Source: Cristatella mucedo
Taxonomy: Eukaryota; Bryozoa; Phylactolaemata; Cristatellidae
DNA length: 64,000 bases
Assembly: GCA_009760855.2 (NCBI GenBank)
Contig: WPIO01000035.1
Span: forward strand, 472,501-536,500
Direction of reading: 5' to 3'
The translations under genes and the position numbers were made by a program. Below the pieces are notes generated by a model. It made no database searches, was not told where the DNA came from, and saw only the letters and a program-made list of their open reading frames with translations. Each line of letters begins with the position of its first letter. The first letter of the stretch is position 1. Shown here one piece after another: positions 32,049-43,825 of the stretch.

Positions 32049-35000
32049 CGAGACAAGCAGATAGAGACAGCAAGAAAGAGATAGAGGGAGAGACACAGAT
32101 AGACACGAAAAAAACAGAGACAGAGACTGAGAGAGACAGTGAGAAGGGGGAGACACGGAGAGGAAGAGAGAGAGAGAGAGAGAGGAGAGAGATAGAGTTT
32201 GGCTGGGGATGATAAACAGGATAGATAGGCCCCAGACTCAGGATAGAGGAGTGATTATGTGATTGAATGAGTGAGCTAACAAAAGCATACTTATACAGTG
32301 CTATAAGGCTCAATCGGCCTTAGTAGCGAATGGTATGGGATTGTACAGTTTGTAATTAAAGAGGTTTTTTGTCTTCACGCAGGAGTCGTCTGCATTTCTG
32401 CCGGGGTTTTCCTGCTGGGAAACAATACGGCAGACGTGCGCAATTTGCTAGCCAACTCTAGCAACCTTCCCGTGGGAAGTGAGGTGATTACAAGCGGTCT
32501 CACTCCCCTGGTCATAGTATCCCCACAGGCGGTAAGTGTGCGCAGCGCCAGCGATTTTCAGCCGAGCCGGCTCCACTGTCGTCCTTTGCGCACTGCCCTG
32601 TCAGTGCACACACCTGCAGCGTTCTTGCCGGCGTTCTTGCAACGATCCCACATAGCGTATGCGTACTGAGCACTTAAAGAGTGATGCGTTGTAAGCAAAA
32701 GCCATGCCGTCATGATGAATGCTAGAGCCGACCGCAGCATGCACAAAGCATGATCCGAAACCATCTCACTTGCCGTTTTAGATCATCCTGCCTGCGATCA
32801 TCGGCATGATAGCTGCCTGCTCTAGAAAGCGATGCGGTGTAAGTGTGGTAGCGGCATCGGCAGCCATCGTCTTCGGTTACCCCACCTGGCTTTCAGGAAG
32901 CATGCAGCTGCCACCCACAGGCCACTTTGGTGCGACTACTTCCGCGCTTGAACTGTCGTTTCAGCACGTGGCCTATCTGATTTTTGCCATCCTGTCATCA
33001 CTGTGGATTCCCATTCAGTCGGCCGCTGCACTACTGTTCGCCTGCTGCTATGCCATCGCCTACGCTGCACAAATCGAAAGGTCAGGCTGGAGGTGAGCAG
33101 TTGCCCTGCGCATGTGCCGGCGGAGGAAACATGGTGAAGCCAGCTCCGAAATTTATTCGTGCATGTATGTCCCCGATCGAAGCGTGATGTGACGCTCGGA
33201 GGTGGCTTGGATTTGTGGCTGGTGATTCGCGGTGATTGCTTGTCAGCACCTGGTTTTGGCCAGAGCAGCTTGAGTGCTTTTGCCGAGTGTTGTTGACCTG
33301 CAATCAATGAAAAGGCAGTTCATTCGTTGGTATCAAGTGTCTTCGTGCACGACTACACTTCCCGTACTGGCTTGCGCTTGCCGCTCTGGCCAGTCCAGGG
33401 AAGAAAAGGAAAACTTGAAAGAGAAAGAATGAGCTACTGTCGCCCACCTGCCGGGCTCCACTGTCGAGTAGGTCACTGGCAAGCTCGTGGCAAGTCAAGT
33501 GACCCAGTGACTGGTTTACGACACATTCGGTGTGAGATGCACTGTGCAGCCGGTATTCAGAAGTTATTCTCCGCTAAACCGGAATAGCGGTGTGCCAGAA
33601 ATGTGAAGAATGTTGAAGAGATCCTCGTGAGTCTGCTATCTGCTGTGGATCCACGTGTAATGTGTAATGTAATGTCATGTATCTCCGCCTGTAACTCCAC
33701 AAAGTCACAAAGACCATGTGGGTGCTACGCAGGAGAGTTTTGTATAGCGCACTCACAGCCTAAGCGGCTTTCGGTACGCATTCGGTAGTCAACAGACTTC
33801 GTCTCACGAAACAAAGAGAAAGTGGGACGCATAGCAGAGTCAGGAGAGCAGTTGAGGTAGTGAGCAGCATGGAAGTAGCAGCTCAGGACTGCTGAAAAGG
33901 ATGAGCCACAGTCGGCAGCAGAAGAGTAGTTGTCGTTGCGTAAAACTTTTCCCAGAGGTTGAGTATAAATGGAGAACAGCAAGGGTCCGAGTACAGACCC
34001 TTGAGGGACTCCACAGGTGATGCTTCTCGTGTGTGAGACCTGACCCCCACACGACACGGATTGAACACGATCAGAGAAGTACGATTTAAATCACGCCAGT
34101 GCACTTCAATTAATGCCTACCCGGCTCTCCGTATGCATGGCAATCAATGATGCAAATTAATTTATACGGGTGTTATTGTGTACCGCTAGTACACCCACTG
34201 AATTGTATGGCAGCAATTTTATGAACCCAATACTCTTACAAGAAGGGACCGTGCTGTCGGCCACTTGCTGCTCTTGTTGTTGCTGCCTCTGCTGTGCTGC
34301 TCTGTTGCTGTGCTTCTGTTGCTGTGCTACTGTTGCTGCTTCTGCTGGTGCTGCTTCTGCTGCTGCTGCTGCTTCTGTTGTGCTGCTGCTGCTGCTGTGC
34401 TACTGGTGCTGCTGCTTCAGCTGTGCTTTTGCTGCTGCTGCTGAGCTACTACTGCTGTGCTGCCTGGCTCTCCACCTCTCATGCAGTCAGTTGCAAGCCC
34501 CCTGCCCTTTGTGGCACGCATTTCCTTAGGCTGTGACTGTGTCCTGCACCTAGTGAGCACCCCCCCCCCAGCGACCGCCTTGTGAAATGGTATCTCATTG
34601 AGCAGACAAAATGAAGGAATTTGTTTTGACCCACTGACTATTGATCTGACCAATTTTTTCTGACCCAACGAATTTTTTCTGACCTATTGAGAATAAGTAG
34701 TTGGTTGCAATGAGCAGTCGATAACATTCATCTATTGTCCGCCGATAGGTGAATGCTGCTAGTTTATACGTACTCGAATTCGCTGCTTTACTGTGGCTCT
34801 GTGAAAGCGCTCTTGTATTTTAACTGCTTGCGTTTGCTGCTGTGCTGTCTACTAATGTTGGAAAAAGATCTTTAGACCGGTGCTAATCATCAAGTTGCAG
34901 CATATCGAAATTACCTGGATCTACAGGCGTAATAGGGTATATAGAAATACGTAACAATTCACATGCAATCACCATTTCTTATTGTGCTGCGTGCTCATTG

Positions 35001-36309
35001 TACAATCAAGAATCGCAGCCTGTCCACTGTGTCAGCCGCGCTGCAGTGCAGGGCAAATGTTACAGTCAGCCTAATTATACGTCTTCTAGTGTCATACTGC
35101 GACTGCTTGTTTGTACTGGTGGCTTGCCCAGGCTTATGACAGCTTTTTTACATGCACATCTCCTGCTCAGCAGTGTTGGCAGCATTTTAGGCTGGTGAAT
35201 AGCAGCTCCTGGATGGAATCGCACTCGCCCTGCTTTATTATAATAATAATGAGGCTCGCATTTAAAAATTTTCAGTGGACTATCAACAAACTTGCTGAAC
35301 ATGTTCTTCTGCTTAATCGGATTGTTTGCTGCAAGCCTCATCAGCTGGGTGCTGACGATCATAGGCAGCATCTTGAGCTGCTGCAACACGTGCTGCTACG
35401 AGGTCAGTGCCACGTGCAGTGCTGCCTGAAAGGCGCCTCACCAGACCATAAGTGCTGTGCATGCATCACCTCGTGCATGCAATAGCGTACGACAACTGTC
35501 GGTGCTGCATGCTCCATCGAGCAGTCGGCACACGCATGCCAACAGCTGCCTGCTCTCGCCTCATTAGGCTTCCAATCCAGCACGCATCGTTCCAAATCAT
35601 GGGTACTCGCACGCACACAGCGGAGGCCGGTCAGTCGATCATTCGGTCGTTATTGTAGCACGTTCGTCCTCGATGCGAAGAGGAAATACCTCTGATCATG
35701 TCCGTGGACAGTGGCGGCTTCTTCCGGGCAGGAGTGCCACTCGCCGCTCCGGGCCGGCCCATCGTCGAGGCACGGTTCTCGCCGTATGCTACGTCGGGTC
35801 CGTTTCACGAAGGCCAAGGCTATACCATGTTGATGACTACGGCAGCTCCACCTCCAGGCGCGTGGCAACAAGAGCGCGAGACGCAGCAAACCAGCGCCGA
35901 TGTTCGTCCACCAGCGGCGGCTTCGGCGACGGCGGCTGCTGCTGCTGCTGCTGTGCCTGCTCAAGTTCGAGTCGCTCCTCCAGCGCAGCAGCGGCCTCCG
36001 CTGCCTCGGCAGGAGCTGGCGGCCACGGGCGACTACGAGAGGCAGCTGCAGCAGTGGGATGCCACGCCGCCTTTGCAGCAAGCCGTCGTCAGGCTCGGCG
36101 GCGCGGCCCCTCAAGCGCAGCGCCAGCAGCTGGCGGCCACGGGCGACTACGAGAGGCAGCTGCAGCAGCTGGACGCTGCACCGCCTTCGCAGCAAGCCGT
36201 CGGAGGGCTCGGCGGCGCAGCGACTGCCAGCGTGGTGGCTCAAGCGCAGCACCCGCCACCTAAAGATTCGTCATCGGACGACCTGAGCCTGATTAAATTC
36301 GACCACTGA
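29923..36309 (+). CDS. Four-pass membrane protein with long Ala/Pro/Gln-rich tail (6 exons, 393 aa)
   Basis: Exons 29923-29992, 32383-32531, 32782-32838, 32965-33092, 35276-35402 and 35659-36309. Every junction is GT-AG and the phases (1, 0, 0, 2, 0) join without a stop, giving 394 codons with the terminator. Membrane spans: AAVAFLTVFNFLL across exons 1-2, IILPAIIGMIAAC (exon 3), AYLIFAILSSLWIP through FACCYAIAY (exon 4), and MFFCLIGLFAASLISWVL (exon 5). The loop after span 1 has NNT and NSS glycosylation sequons. Span 4 ends in SCCNTCCYE, possible palmitoylation sites. The 216-residue tail (exon 6) is disordered, with poly-Ala and a 38-residue repeat containing LAATGDYERQLQQ. The topology is CD20/MS4A-like, but I see no family signature. 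The neighbouring repeats lie in introns. Confidence 0.78.
31195..31330 (+). mobile_element. LINE 3' UTR fragment in intron 1
   Basis: Contains AAAGTGCCTAGAAAGAGATT and CTCTGAGGGTG, the tail hairpin of the local CR1/L2-like LINE, followed by an A/T-rich end. No coding part. Confidence 0.75.
31592..31768 (+). mobile_element. tRNA-derived SINE (family B)
   Basis: A-box-like TAGCCCAAGGGTAAGGTG and B box GGTTCGAGTCC, then a body with GGCGATCCTTTATTGCCC and the tail AAATGAGGCTGTTGAATCAG. Lies in intron 1 of the membrane-protein gene. An internal (ATCG)n run follows the B box. It is not a tRNA gene, because the anticodon arm and acceptor stem do not fold. Confidence 0.8.
31977..32041. repeat. (GA)n microsatellite in intron 1
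   Basis: A pure GA tract followed by about 150 bp of GA-rich sequence (to about 32195), about 190 bp upstream of exon 2 of the membrane-protein gene. Confidence 0.95.
33725..34105 (-). mobile_element. Non-LTR reverse transcriptase core fragment
   Basis: Read leftwards, SITCGVPQGSVLGPLLFSIY is the classic GVPQGSVLGP segment of CR1/L2-type reverse transcriptases. It is preceded by LNRTSLIVFNPCRVG in another frame; the YADD box has decayed (YSSAADC). It lies in intron 4 of the membrane-protein gene. Confidence 0.85.
34275..34460. repeat. (TGC)n-rich tract
   Basis: Imperfect TGC/TGT repeats over about 185 bp in intron 4; they give Leu/Cys/Ala-rich open frames that are not genes. Confidence 0.85.
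36012..36168 (+). repeat. 114-bp in-frame duplication in exon 6
   Basis: About 41 nearly identical bases starting AGCTGGCGGCCACGGGCG recur at an offset of 114 bp (38 codons), so the duplicated tail segment keeps frame. Confidence 0.85.
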
Positions 36310-37100
36310 GCGCCAGACCATAAGTGCCGACGCTGCAGCCGCGACCACGCCGCAGCACCGGTCTCGCTCGTACCGTAATGGATGCTCTACTTCAAGGACT
36401 CTTCTTGCTGCTGTCGGTCTGATTCGACCACGTCTAATTTTTACTTCTGCGCGTCTTTTGAGTGAATCACAGTGCAGTGCTGTTACTGAGTCGTGACCTC
36501 CCAGTCGGCGTGTACAGCTAGAGGAGTGGCTTCACAGGATCTTCCCATGTGTTGCTGGCGATGCTTCGGAGTGCCGACTTTGCCGAGTCTCGCTGCCACT
36601 CGTGGGGCTGTGCGACTGCATATAACGTGTTGCTGAATAAACTGTGCCGGCGCCTCCGTGGCAGCTGCAACCAGCTAAGTGGCAGCTACGGGTACATGCC
36701 GTTGGGTCTCAGCGTGCACGGAGCAATGCTGTCTTCCACTGCGCTTTCTCTAAAACCAACCTGTGATTTCAATGTTTGCTTGTGATCCATGTGCCGAGAA
36801 AAATGTTTATACTGCGCGTCCCCTGTTTTATTTTTCTCGAGTCCAGAAAATTCTATGCATCTAATACAGTATATCTATATTTAAATAGCACCTAGCGCCT
36901 ACGAAAGACATGCTACATGTCAGGCAATTGCAGTAAACGATAAGCACGCCGGGCTGTAGTTCCCTGCTTTCGTAGAATTGTGGGAGCAGCATGCCATGCG
37001 AGCAGTGTTTACACAGTGTGACAGTGTGGCTGTGTGTGGGGCAAGTTCCTGGGATGCCGCACTGTGCGACTTAGGCGCCGTCCGGCAGTGCTTCGAATGG
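36310..37100. other. 3' UTR and intergenic DNA
   Basis: After the stop of the membrane-protein gene, AATAAA at 36636-36641 is a plausible poly(A) signal, giving a 3' UTR of about 350 bp. No other feature is seen up to the LINE at 37105. Confidence 0.5.
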
Positions 37101-37104
37101 TGGT

Positions 37105-37670
37105 TAATAATAATAATAGTTATGCACTTGATAAAGCGCCCTCAGAGAACTTAATCTCTTTCTAGGCGCTTTACATTTGCTGCAAAGTGAAATGCAATTG
37201 AATGGTAAGTAAAATCATGCTTGAAAAAACAAACAAAATGAATAATATGGTTAGGGGTGACATGCACAGGGTCAGCATGCAAATTGGTTAGTGGCAGCAT
37301 ACACAGTGTCAGCACGCATAAGCACATCAAGGACGAATCACAGGGACCCACTAAATGCTGTCCTAAATAGGTGTGTTTTTAAGTTCCTTTTAAATGTGGT
37401 CACGTCAGGGGATGTTCTGACGCAGGTCGGGAGGAAGTTCCAGGCTTTGGGAGCAAATGAACTAAATGCACGGTCTCCAAAGGATTTAAGGTTTGTATGA
37501 GGTATTTGTAGACTGTTGGATTCCGAAAAGCAGGTGGAACGATGCTTGGCCTGATGGGGTAGTATATCTGAGATATAGGCTGGAGCCATAGAATGAAGGA
37601 ACCTAAAAGTGAGCAACAAAACCTTGAAGTCAATCCGTTGCTTGTCCGTGGTTGTCATGGCATCGAGAGA
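37105..37670 (-). mobile_element. CR1/L2-like LINE 3' end
   Basis: Inverted copy of the family at 17881: (TAA)n, hairpin GCGCCCTCAGAGAACTTAAT, 3' UTR, then an open frame of 111 codons from 37673 with KQRIDFKVLLLTFRFLHSM and KTHLFRTAF. 5'-truncated. Confidence 0.9.
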
Positions 37671-37953
37671 CACTGCCCACCTTCAGCGGTGGTGTCTAGA
37701 CACTGCATCGTAGTTATAAGGAAAGGCAGGAAAGGAGGAGATTTAGAAGCTGGTGCCCTTTCAGGATTTGCAATCGTACTGTTAAGCGCATTTCACAAAT
37801 CAGTACCTATGCATAGTATCCCATAATCACGTTCTCGTTTTGAATACTGTCCTCTGTAGAGGCATCCAAAATCAAGGCAATCCTGGCGGAAAGCTCGCCT
37901 TGCTCTTCCGAGCTGGTTCTAGAACGTTCTACTAGAATTCATCGACATGATCA

Positions 37954-38562
37954 TCAAGGTTGTGAACTTTGAAAGATAAGCTGCATCCCGTTGTGCCACA
38001 GTTCTTCACCATGGTTGCAACACAGCTCAGCACAGCACTCTACCTTGTGCTTACCCAGAAAGCCCCGAACTGCTTCAAAGGAGCTGCTTTCTTTAAGCCT
38101 CTCTCTTGCCTTATTGGCTAGCTTCTTTGAAAACTCATCGAACTTCGTTATGTTCTTTATCAGTAGTCCCACAAAGAGTCCGGCTTTGACCTTTGCCTCA
38201 CGCTACTACTTTGGGAGGACGTGTCAAAGCAACCCAAGGATGCCGACTCCTTGTCTAGAACTGTGCCTCAACTTTTTTCATCATGCCCAATTTGATGTGC
38301 GGTGACGGCATCAGCACTTTCGGCGGTTCACCGCTGGCTGCCCACGAGACTCACGAGGAATGTCACCGTTTTTTAAGTCACGGATTACCTCCTCGCCATA
38401 GCCGAATGCGTCCTGCAAGGTCTGTACTTGTTTCAATCCTTCTTGAGGTGCACTCGAGTGAGCTGGACGAAGCTCCCGGGGAATAGATAGGTGCACGTTT
38501 CCATTACAGAGCAGCACGGCTGGGTGAGACTGGTGGGATGAACTGTCAACAAAGAGGCACAA
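37954..38562 (-). pseudogene. Degenerate copy of a dispersed invertebrate repeat-encoded protein
   Basis: Two frames on the minus strand: 38562-38311 (LFVDSSSHQSHPAVLLCNGN) and 38172-37954 (KNITKFDEFSKKLANKAR, then FEAVRGFLGKHKVECC), linked by shifted coding. The order of an FIDSS-type segment, a block ending KAGLFVG, and a GFLGxHK segment resembles a multi-copy family of unnamed proteins that I recall from many invertebrate genomes and suspect to be transposon-borne. Large internal parts are missing. Identification is from memory and moderate. Confidence 0.45.
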
Positions 38563-38644
38563 CTCATTAATGATTGCAGATTACAGACGATTCCTATTGC
38601 CTCGAACATACACTGTGGGTAGAAACAGAGCCCATCTCAATAAG

Positions 38645-39015
38645 AATAATAATGCTAGGAATAATAATAATAATAATACATTTGTAGATCGCCCTCAGAA
38701 AACTTAATCTCTTCCTAAGCTAAGCACTTTTAACATGCTATAAAGGAAGCATGATCAATTGTTTAGTGGTAACAAGCACAATGTTAACAAGCATAGCATG
38801 ATTAGATGCCACAAGTGCAATGTCAACATGTAAAATATGGTTAGTTGTAGCATGCCAGTGTCAAGTCTCATAAGCACCCAAAAAGCAAATCATGAGGATC
38901 CGCTGAATCCGTGCATGTATCAACAGGTGCATCTTTAGCTTCTTTTAATGTAAAGTCAAAGAATGTAGTGACGTAAATCGGGTGTGAGTTCCTTAATGGG
39001 TAAAGAAGCTGAAGA
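38645..39015 (-). mobile_element. Degenerate LINE 3' UTR
   Basis: Starts with (ATA)n, then CGCCCTCAGAAAACTTAATC and a 3' UTR with AGCATGATCAATTGTTTAG, matching the local LINE family at lower identity. No coding part is clear. Confidence 0.65.
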
Positions 39016-40002
39016 AAGCTTGGTGACGTTTTATCTGATCTGGGAATTGCATTTTTTCATCTTAACAAGTTACACTAATTTAGCCGAGACGTCAAAAGCT
39101 TGGCATTCGACTTCTTGAGTCCAACAGTATCTCTGGTCTAGTTGCTGAGATATTTTTAGCTGGAAATTCTAGGTTGTTCTCCTCAGCTCTACTTCTGAGG
39201 TTGTCATCTGCACCTTGCACAGCGTCTTCTTTCGGCGTCAGCTCTCTGACTTGCTGCTCTTTTCTGAAGACCCATCATCTTCCTTCGGGGCTCGGCGGTG
39301 GTTGTTAAGGAGAGCTCAAAGGTAGCAGTGGCACGAGGGGGCGATTGACAAAGGAAATGGTCTGGATATGTGATATAACACGTTCATTCTTGCTGCTCCG
39401 ACGCTTGGGGGTCTCCCATGCAGCAGCAGTACTTGATTTATCGGTCAGTGGGCTCCTGCCAATTTCCTCAGGTGGCAAACTTCATGGCTCTCATTTTCCC
39501 TGTGTACCATCCTACAAAAGAGCAAAGTTACATTGTAATAATAAAAATGAAATCATTGCACCCATGATTAATTTATTTTATTCACGACTAACAACTGCAT
39601 GACATGTTATTTGCTCGAACAACAGTTTTTCACCTTAACTTCCAGAGCTTTCTTTCGCTGGTTAAATGAACTACCCAACATTTATTGTGGTCCTCCACAG
39701 GCATGCCGAAATTATGATACAAATAAAAAAAATGTTTTATATAGTTCTAAAAGATAATAAAATCTCTATATAAGCGCTTTACAGCCCATGTTTCGTTGAT
39801 CTACATCAACCAGTGGCTGAGCCAAGAGGGAGGCCATTTGCCCCCCCCCTCTTTACAGCCATGCAGCGACCTGGACTGTCCCCTATTCTTACGCGCCCCC
39901 GACCCATCGCAAACGACGAAATTAGGCATGCATTTTATTCTATGAGCAACCGCTGAGTTCGAGTCGAATAAAAACAATTCAATTATTTTCAGCTATAATT
40001 TT
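39016..40002. other. Intergenic, no gene recognised
   Basis: Mixed composition. A possible LINE tail trace (AATCTCTATATAAGCGCTTTA) lies at about 39760-39785. The short frames present match nothing I know. Confidence 0.45.
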
Positions 40003-40085
40003 TCAATAATTGTTCATTCGCAATGCATCTTATCATTACATGGTGGCTGCGGTGAAGTTATGGTGTCGCCCTGAAAATCAAAGAG

Positions 40086-40335
40086 ATGGCCAAGTGTAAC
40101 CCTCCAACGGAGTTTACATTCGATGAGCCGGCGTTATGGACGGCTCGGAGAAATCTTTTCGCCATTATGTGACGGCAACCAAGCAGAAGGTGGGGAACAG
40201 GACGTACAAATAAGAACACTCTTGTAGGCCATGAGAGCACAAGCCGATGCGATATTCGACACCTACCTATGAGGTCGACCAAGTGAAGGTGTTGGATCTC
40301 ACCTTGGGCAACTTTGATAATTATTTCATACCGCT
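40086..40335 (+). pseudogene. Gypsy gag, 5' part
   Basis: ATG 40086 opens MAKCNPPTEFTFDEPALW, the usual start of an animal gypsy capsid domain. After shifts the last codons read VKVLDLTLGNFDNYFIP, up to the nested LTR element. The continuing half is at 44164. Confidence 0.7.
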
Positions 40336-40659
40336 TGTGGTTTGATCCGCCCGGCAGAGCCAGCCGATGCCCAACACCAAGCTGTTTATTCCCCCCCCCC
40401 CCACAGAGCCGCCAGGCGCACCACCCTTCTCGCCCTTGACTGCCCTCCTTCGTCCGCGTTCCGTCCTCGCCCACTCCTTCCCAATCACAACTCATCCCAT
40501 GAGTTGGCGGGAGGACAAAGCCGGCCTGTGGATACACCACAGCCGTCAGTGCACAGCTGACCGCCGGCCTGTCCTTAGGCCACAGCCACCAGCGGTCAGA
40601 CCCTGGGGTGGCTCCGGGCACCACCGGTCTGCCTGCACCGGCAGTTGCCGGAGAGCCCA
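40336..40659 (-). repeat. 3' LTR of nested element (19 bp missing)
   Basis: About 95% like 43826-44144 by eye, with a C-run at 40391-40403 in place of the CACACA of the other copy. In coding orientation AATAAA lies near the LTR end. Confidence 0.85.
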
Positions 40660-41407
40660 TTCCCTTGATGGTCCTGAAATTTCGCTCAACGATGCCGTTG
40701 CCGGAGGGTGCACAACGGTAGATGGGCTCCACGCCCCAACGGTCGCAAAGACCGCGCAGAGCTGTTAAGTGAAAGCTCGAACCGTTATCCATGAGCAGCT
40801 GCTGCGGAGGGCCACGCTCCCTAAAAATTTCGGCAAGATTTTGCACCGAAGAGTTTTCTCCCTCGTCGGATATTCGCCTCCAAATAGCGAAACGGCTCGG
40901 TCCATATTCTACCACGGTCAGATATTTTTGGCCCTTGAAATGCGTTACGTCGCAGGCCAGGCGCTGCCAATTTTCGCTTACATTCAGTACACCTGGACTC
41001 CATGCGACTGGTGCAGGATCGATCGACTTGCAACGAGGGCAAGCCTTCACGACGGCTTCGATGTCCTTTCGCCGGATAACAGCTTCCGGGTAGCACATTC
41101 TGGCAAGGTACAGTGTTCTGTCAACCCCGAAGTGGTGAAGGCTGTGGAAACTCTCTAAATCGATGCCGACCTCCGGCGAAGACGCCTGCTCTGGAACAGC
41201 GAGACAGCTTACATTCGCCATCCATTTCTGAGCAACGCGGGTCAGCTGGTTGGCTCTATTGTTGGACGATCGCACCAGGACTACCGAAGCCTTCAGTCCA
41301 CACTCTGACACCGTGTCGGCGATCAGCACTAGCCTGCGTTTGATTAGCACCTCTCCCATGCCGTGGGCTCGTACAGGCTTATCTCCAACCAGCAGTGATT
41401 GTAGCAA
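40660..41407 (-). pseudogene. Integrase of nested element, C-terminus deleted
   Basis: A long open frame. The zinc site is H-H-C-C (HHFGVDRTLYLAR, CPRCKSID); catalytic Asp in RLACDVTHFKGQ, Asp in LLMDNGSSFH, Glu in GIVERNFRTIK. The frame then runs straight into the 3' LTR sequence, losing the C-terminal domain. Upstream it fuses with RNase H residues, as normal for pol. Confidence 0.85.
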
Positions 41408-42990
41408 TCCGTGAACAGTTGCTGAATCTGTCCGAATCTACATGCCGAAATGACCAAGCAATAGCCAGACTGAGCCCTTGATGACAGCCTCCAGCTCAGC
41501 AAGATTGATGTGGGCTACGTCGTCAGCTTTTCGCAGCCAGGAGGCATCCTCGACGATTCTTCCTCCTATATCCAGGCATGTGCCGATAGCAAGGCTGCTG
41601 GCGTCACACCAGAGGATCCTACTATCCAGATACGGCACATTCCAACTGCCTAAAACGGGATCGTCGGCATGCAATCGCTGCATCAATTCACTCGCCATGG
41701 CTATGACATTTTCACTAATGACTGAGTCCCAACCGTGTTCGCCAGCGGCTCTCTTTAAGTAACTGCAGGCCGGGCGAGGCCAGCCTGCGACTGGAAAATG
41801 CCCGATCAGCTGCCCGCACCACGAAAACAGCTGCCGTCGCGATGGGGCATCGGGCAATGTGCTCACCACGTTATCGCGGCGCCAACGAAGCTCCTCGCCT
41901 TCCTTCGGCCTGCATACGCGAGGGCCAAGGATCCTTCCACCAGCGAGGCATTCCGGCGGCTTAGCCTCCAAACCAATGTTCGTAGCAAGTCGATTACCTA
42001 ATCATTTGAGACGACGCTGTTATTGACAACAATATCGTCAACAAACGAATCAGTGTCAGTACGAACTCGCTAATTCATGGACAGGACCTTTGTCAGAATC
42101 TCGGTCATTATTTTCGGGGCGACATTAAATCCGAAACCTAGTCGTGTGGGGCAGTACCAATGGCCTTTGTACTCCACGACTTGATATTGCCAGAGAGCGG
42201 GATCAACATGCACCTGCAAGTATGCATTTTGCAGGACAATTATGCTCATGCTCTCGCCGAGCCGTCGCCACGCTCTGAGCTTAGTGCTACACACATCGCC
42301 GCCAGCTGTGTGACTTGGAATAAACTGATGTAGTTCTCGGTAGTCCATTACAGGGTTCACATTACCCTTACTTGCCTGTACGATGGCCATTAGAGGGATC
42401 AGGCCACCACAATGGCCAGCGAATGGCTGCAACCAGCATTCATTGATCCACTCTTCCACTTCTTTTTCGTAATCGGCACGAATTTCCTCCACACGGTACG
42501 AAGCGATATGGTTCGTCAATTGGGGGGACGACACAACGATTTTTCTACTCCCACTTGACTGACCAGCGCCCCTGATGGAATACTGCCTTGAAGTCCTTGT
42601 CCTCAATCAGTACGTCAGCGATCGGCGATGCTACAGCCCGTTTGACACCAGCAGACGCCACTACTGCTGCCTCGGAACGACACTGTACCGGCTCGGGAGT
42701 TCCCCTTAGGCACATGAATTCAACTTGGCCAGCGGAGGGACCGATAATCACGCCGCCTAGGAGTTCAATGGCATCCATACCGAGTAGTAACCCGAAACCA
42801 GTAACGGCATCTGACACAAGGCAGTCCAGCACTATGGTTTGTCCGCAGAGGGCAACCGTAGCTACGCACGTGGACTTGCAGACAGCTGTGGCTCCATTCA
42901 TCATCACGACCTCCTCTCAAGCTTCGCCAAAATGATGGACCTCCAGTACCTAGTATCCACGAGCGAAGACGCCTCGGAGTTTTCGATGAG
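41408..42990 (-). pseudogene. Protease, reverse transcriptase and RNase H of nested element
   Basis: An aspartic-protease-like stretch (LVDTRYW at about 42950, GFGLLLGMDAIELLGG at about 42790). Reverse transcriptase at 42606-42020 with GGLIPLMAIVQASKG, VMDYRELHQFIP, LGFGFNVAPKIMTEI and a catalytic box FVDDIVV at about 42030. RNase H near 41600 (RILWCDASSLAIGTCLD, INLAELEAVIKG). Frameshifts near 42650 and 41990 and a stop at 41440. Confidence 0.75.
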
Positions 42991-43049
42991 GAAACGTACC
43001 GAGGGAAGGCGGCCATAAAAGAGGGGAAAGCACCGGCGCAGTAATGCAG

Positions 43050-43780
43050 GCTCTCCCCTACTCGTTTTTTGGCCAGTTTGGTACGACGGCCCGATCCGAA
43101 CAGTTAGCAGCGAGATGTTGAATGCAGCCACAGACGTAACAGTGCTTCCCGTGACCACGGAGCGCCGCTTTAGAAGGACAATCACGGCTCAAGTGCCCGA
43201 TGCCTTGCACAGGAAACACACACCATCCCTGTTAGTCAGTGCCTGGGGAGGCCATCTCGAACGAGAACCGGATGCGAAGCAACTTTCTGCCGCCTTCGGA
43301 GTGGTGACGCTCGCCTTCACTATGACGCGAGCCTTCTCAAAAAGAACATCCGCAGGAATTTCAGCGAGGATGCATGGGGCTTGGAGGTGCCTCTTTCCGG
43401 CCTCCGGCAGCCCAGCGACAAAGGTGCATTTGACAAAATCATCAGCCACCAGCCCAGCCAACCGATTCAACTCTGACCAAAAGCCATCCACGTTTCCGCC
43501 TTCAGCAAGGCGACGCGAGGTGAATTCCTCGTAGGCATCGAAGCGATTCAACGAGAATGCTGCCAGCAGCGCTTTTCTTCCCGTGGCATAGTCTTCCTTA
43601 GCCGCCTCGGGGACGCCATTGTATACGGCATATGCCACACGTGTAAGAAATAGCGGTAGGAAATTTTGCGTCATTTACTCCTTGCATCTTGGCCAATCTT
43701 TCGAACCGATTTAGCCATTCAGCGAAGTCACCGCTGCCGTCAAATTGCAAAATCTTTGCTTCCATCACTTGTACTTGCAT
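43050..43780 (-). pseudogene. Gag of nested element with CCHC zinc knuckle
   Basis: Starts at ATG 43780 (MQVQVMEAKILQFDGSGDFA), about 45 bp after the LTR. The capsid-like helices (EDYATGRKALLAAFSLNRFD, FWSELNRLAGLVADDFVKCT) are in the frame 43674-43189. The knuckle CYVCGCIQHLAANC (C-x2-C-x4-H-x4-C) lies at about 43105-43146 after a shift. Confidence 0.75.
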
Positions 43781-43825
43781 ACATCTTTATAAGGGCCAGA
43801 CAGCCGCTCCCGCTGACAAATAGCT

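Noticed and set aside
35650-36252. 200-codon minus-strand frame opposite exon 6
   Set aside because: Antisense shadow of the real last exon, whose phase fits five upstream exons.
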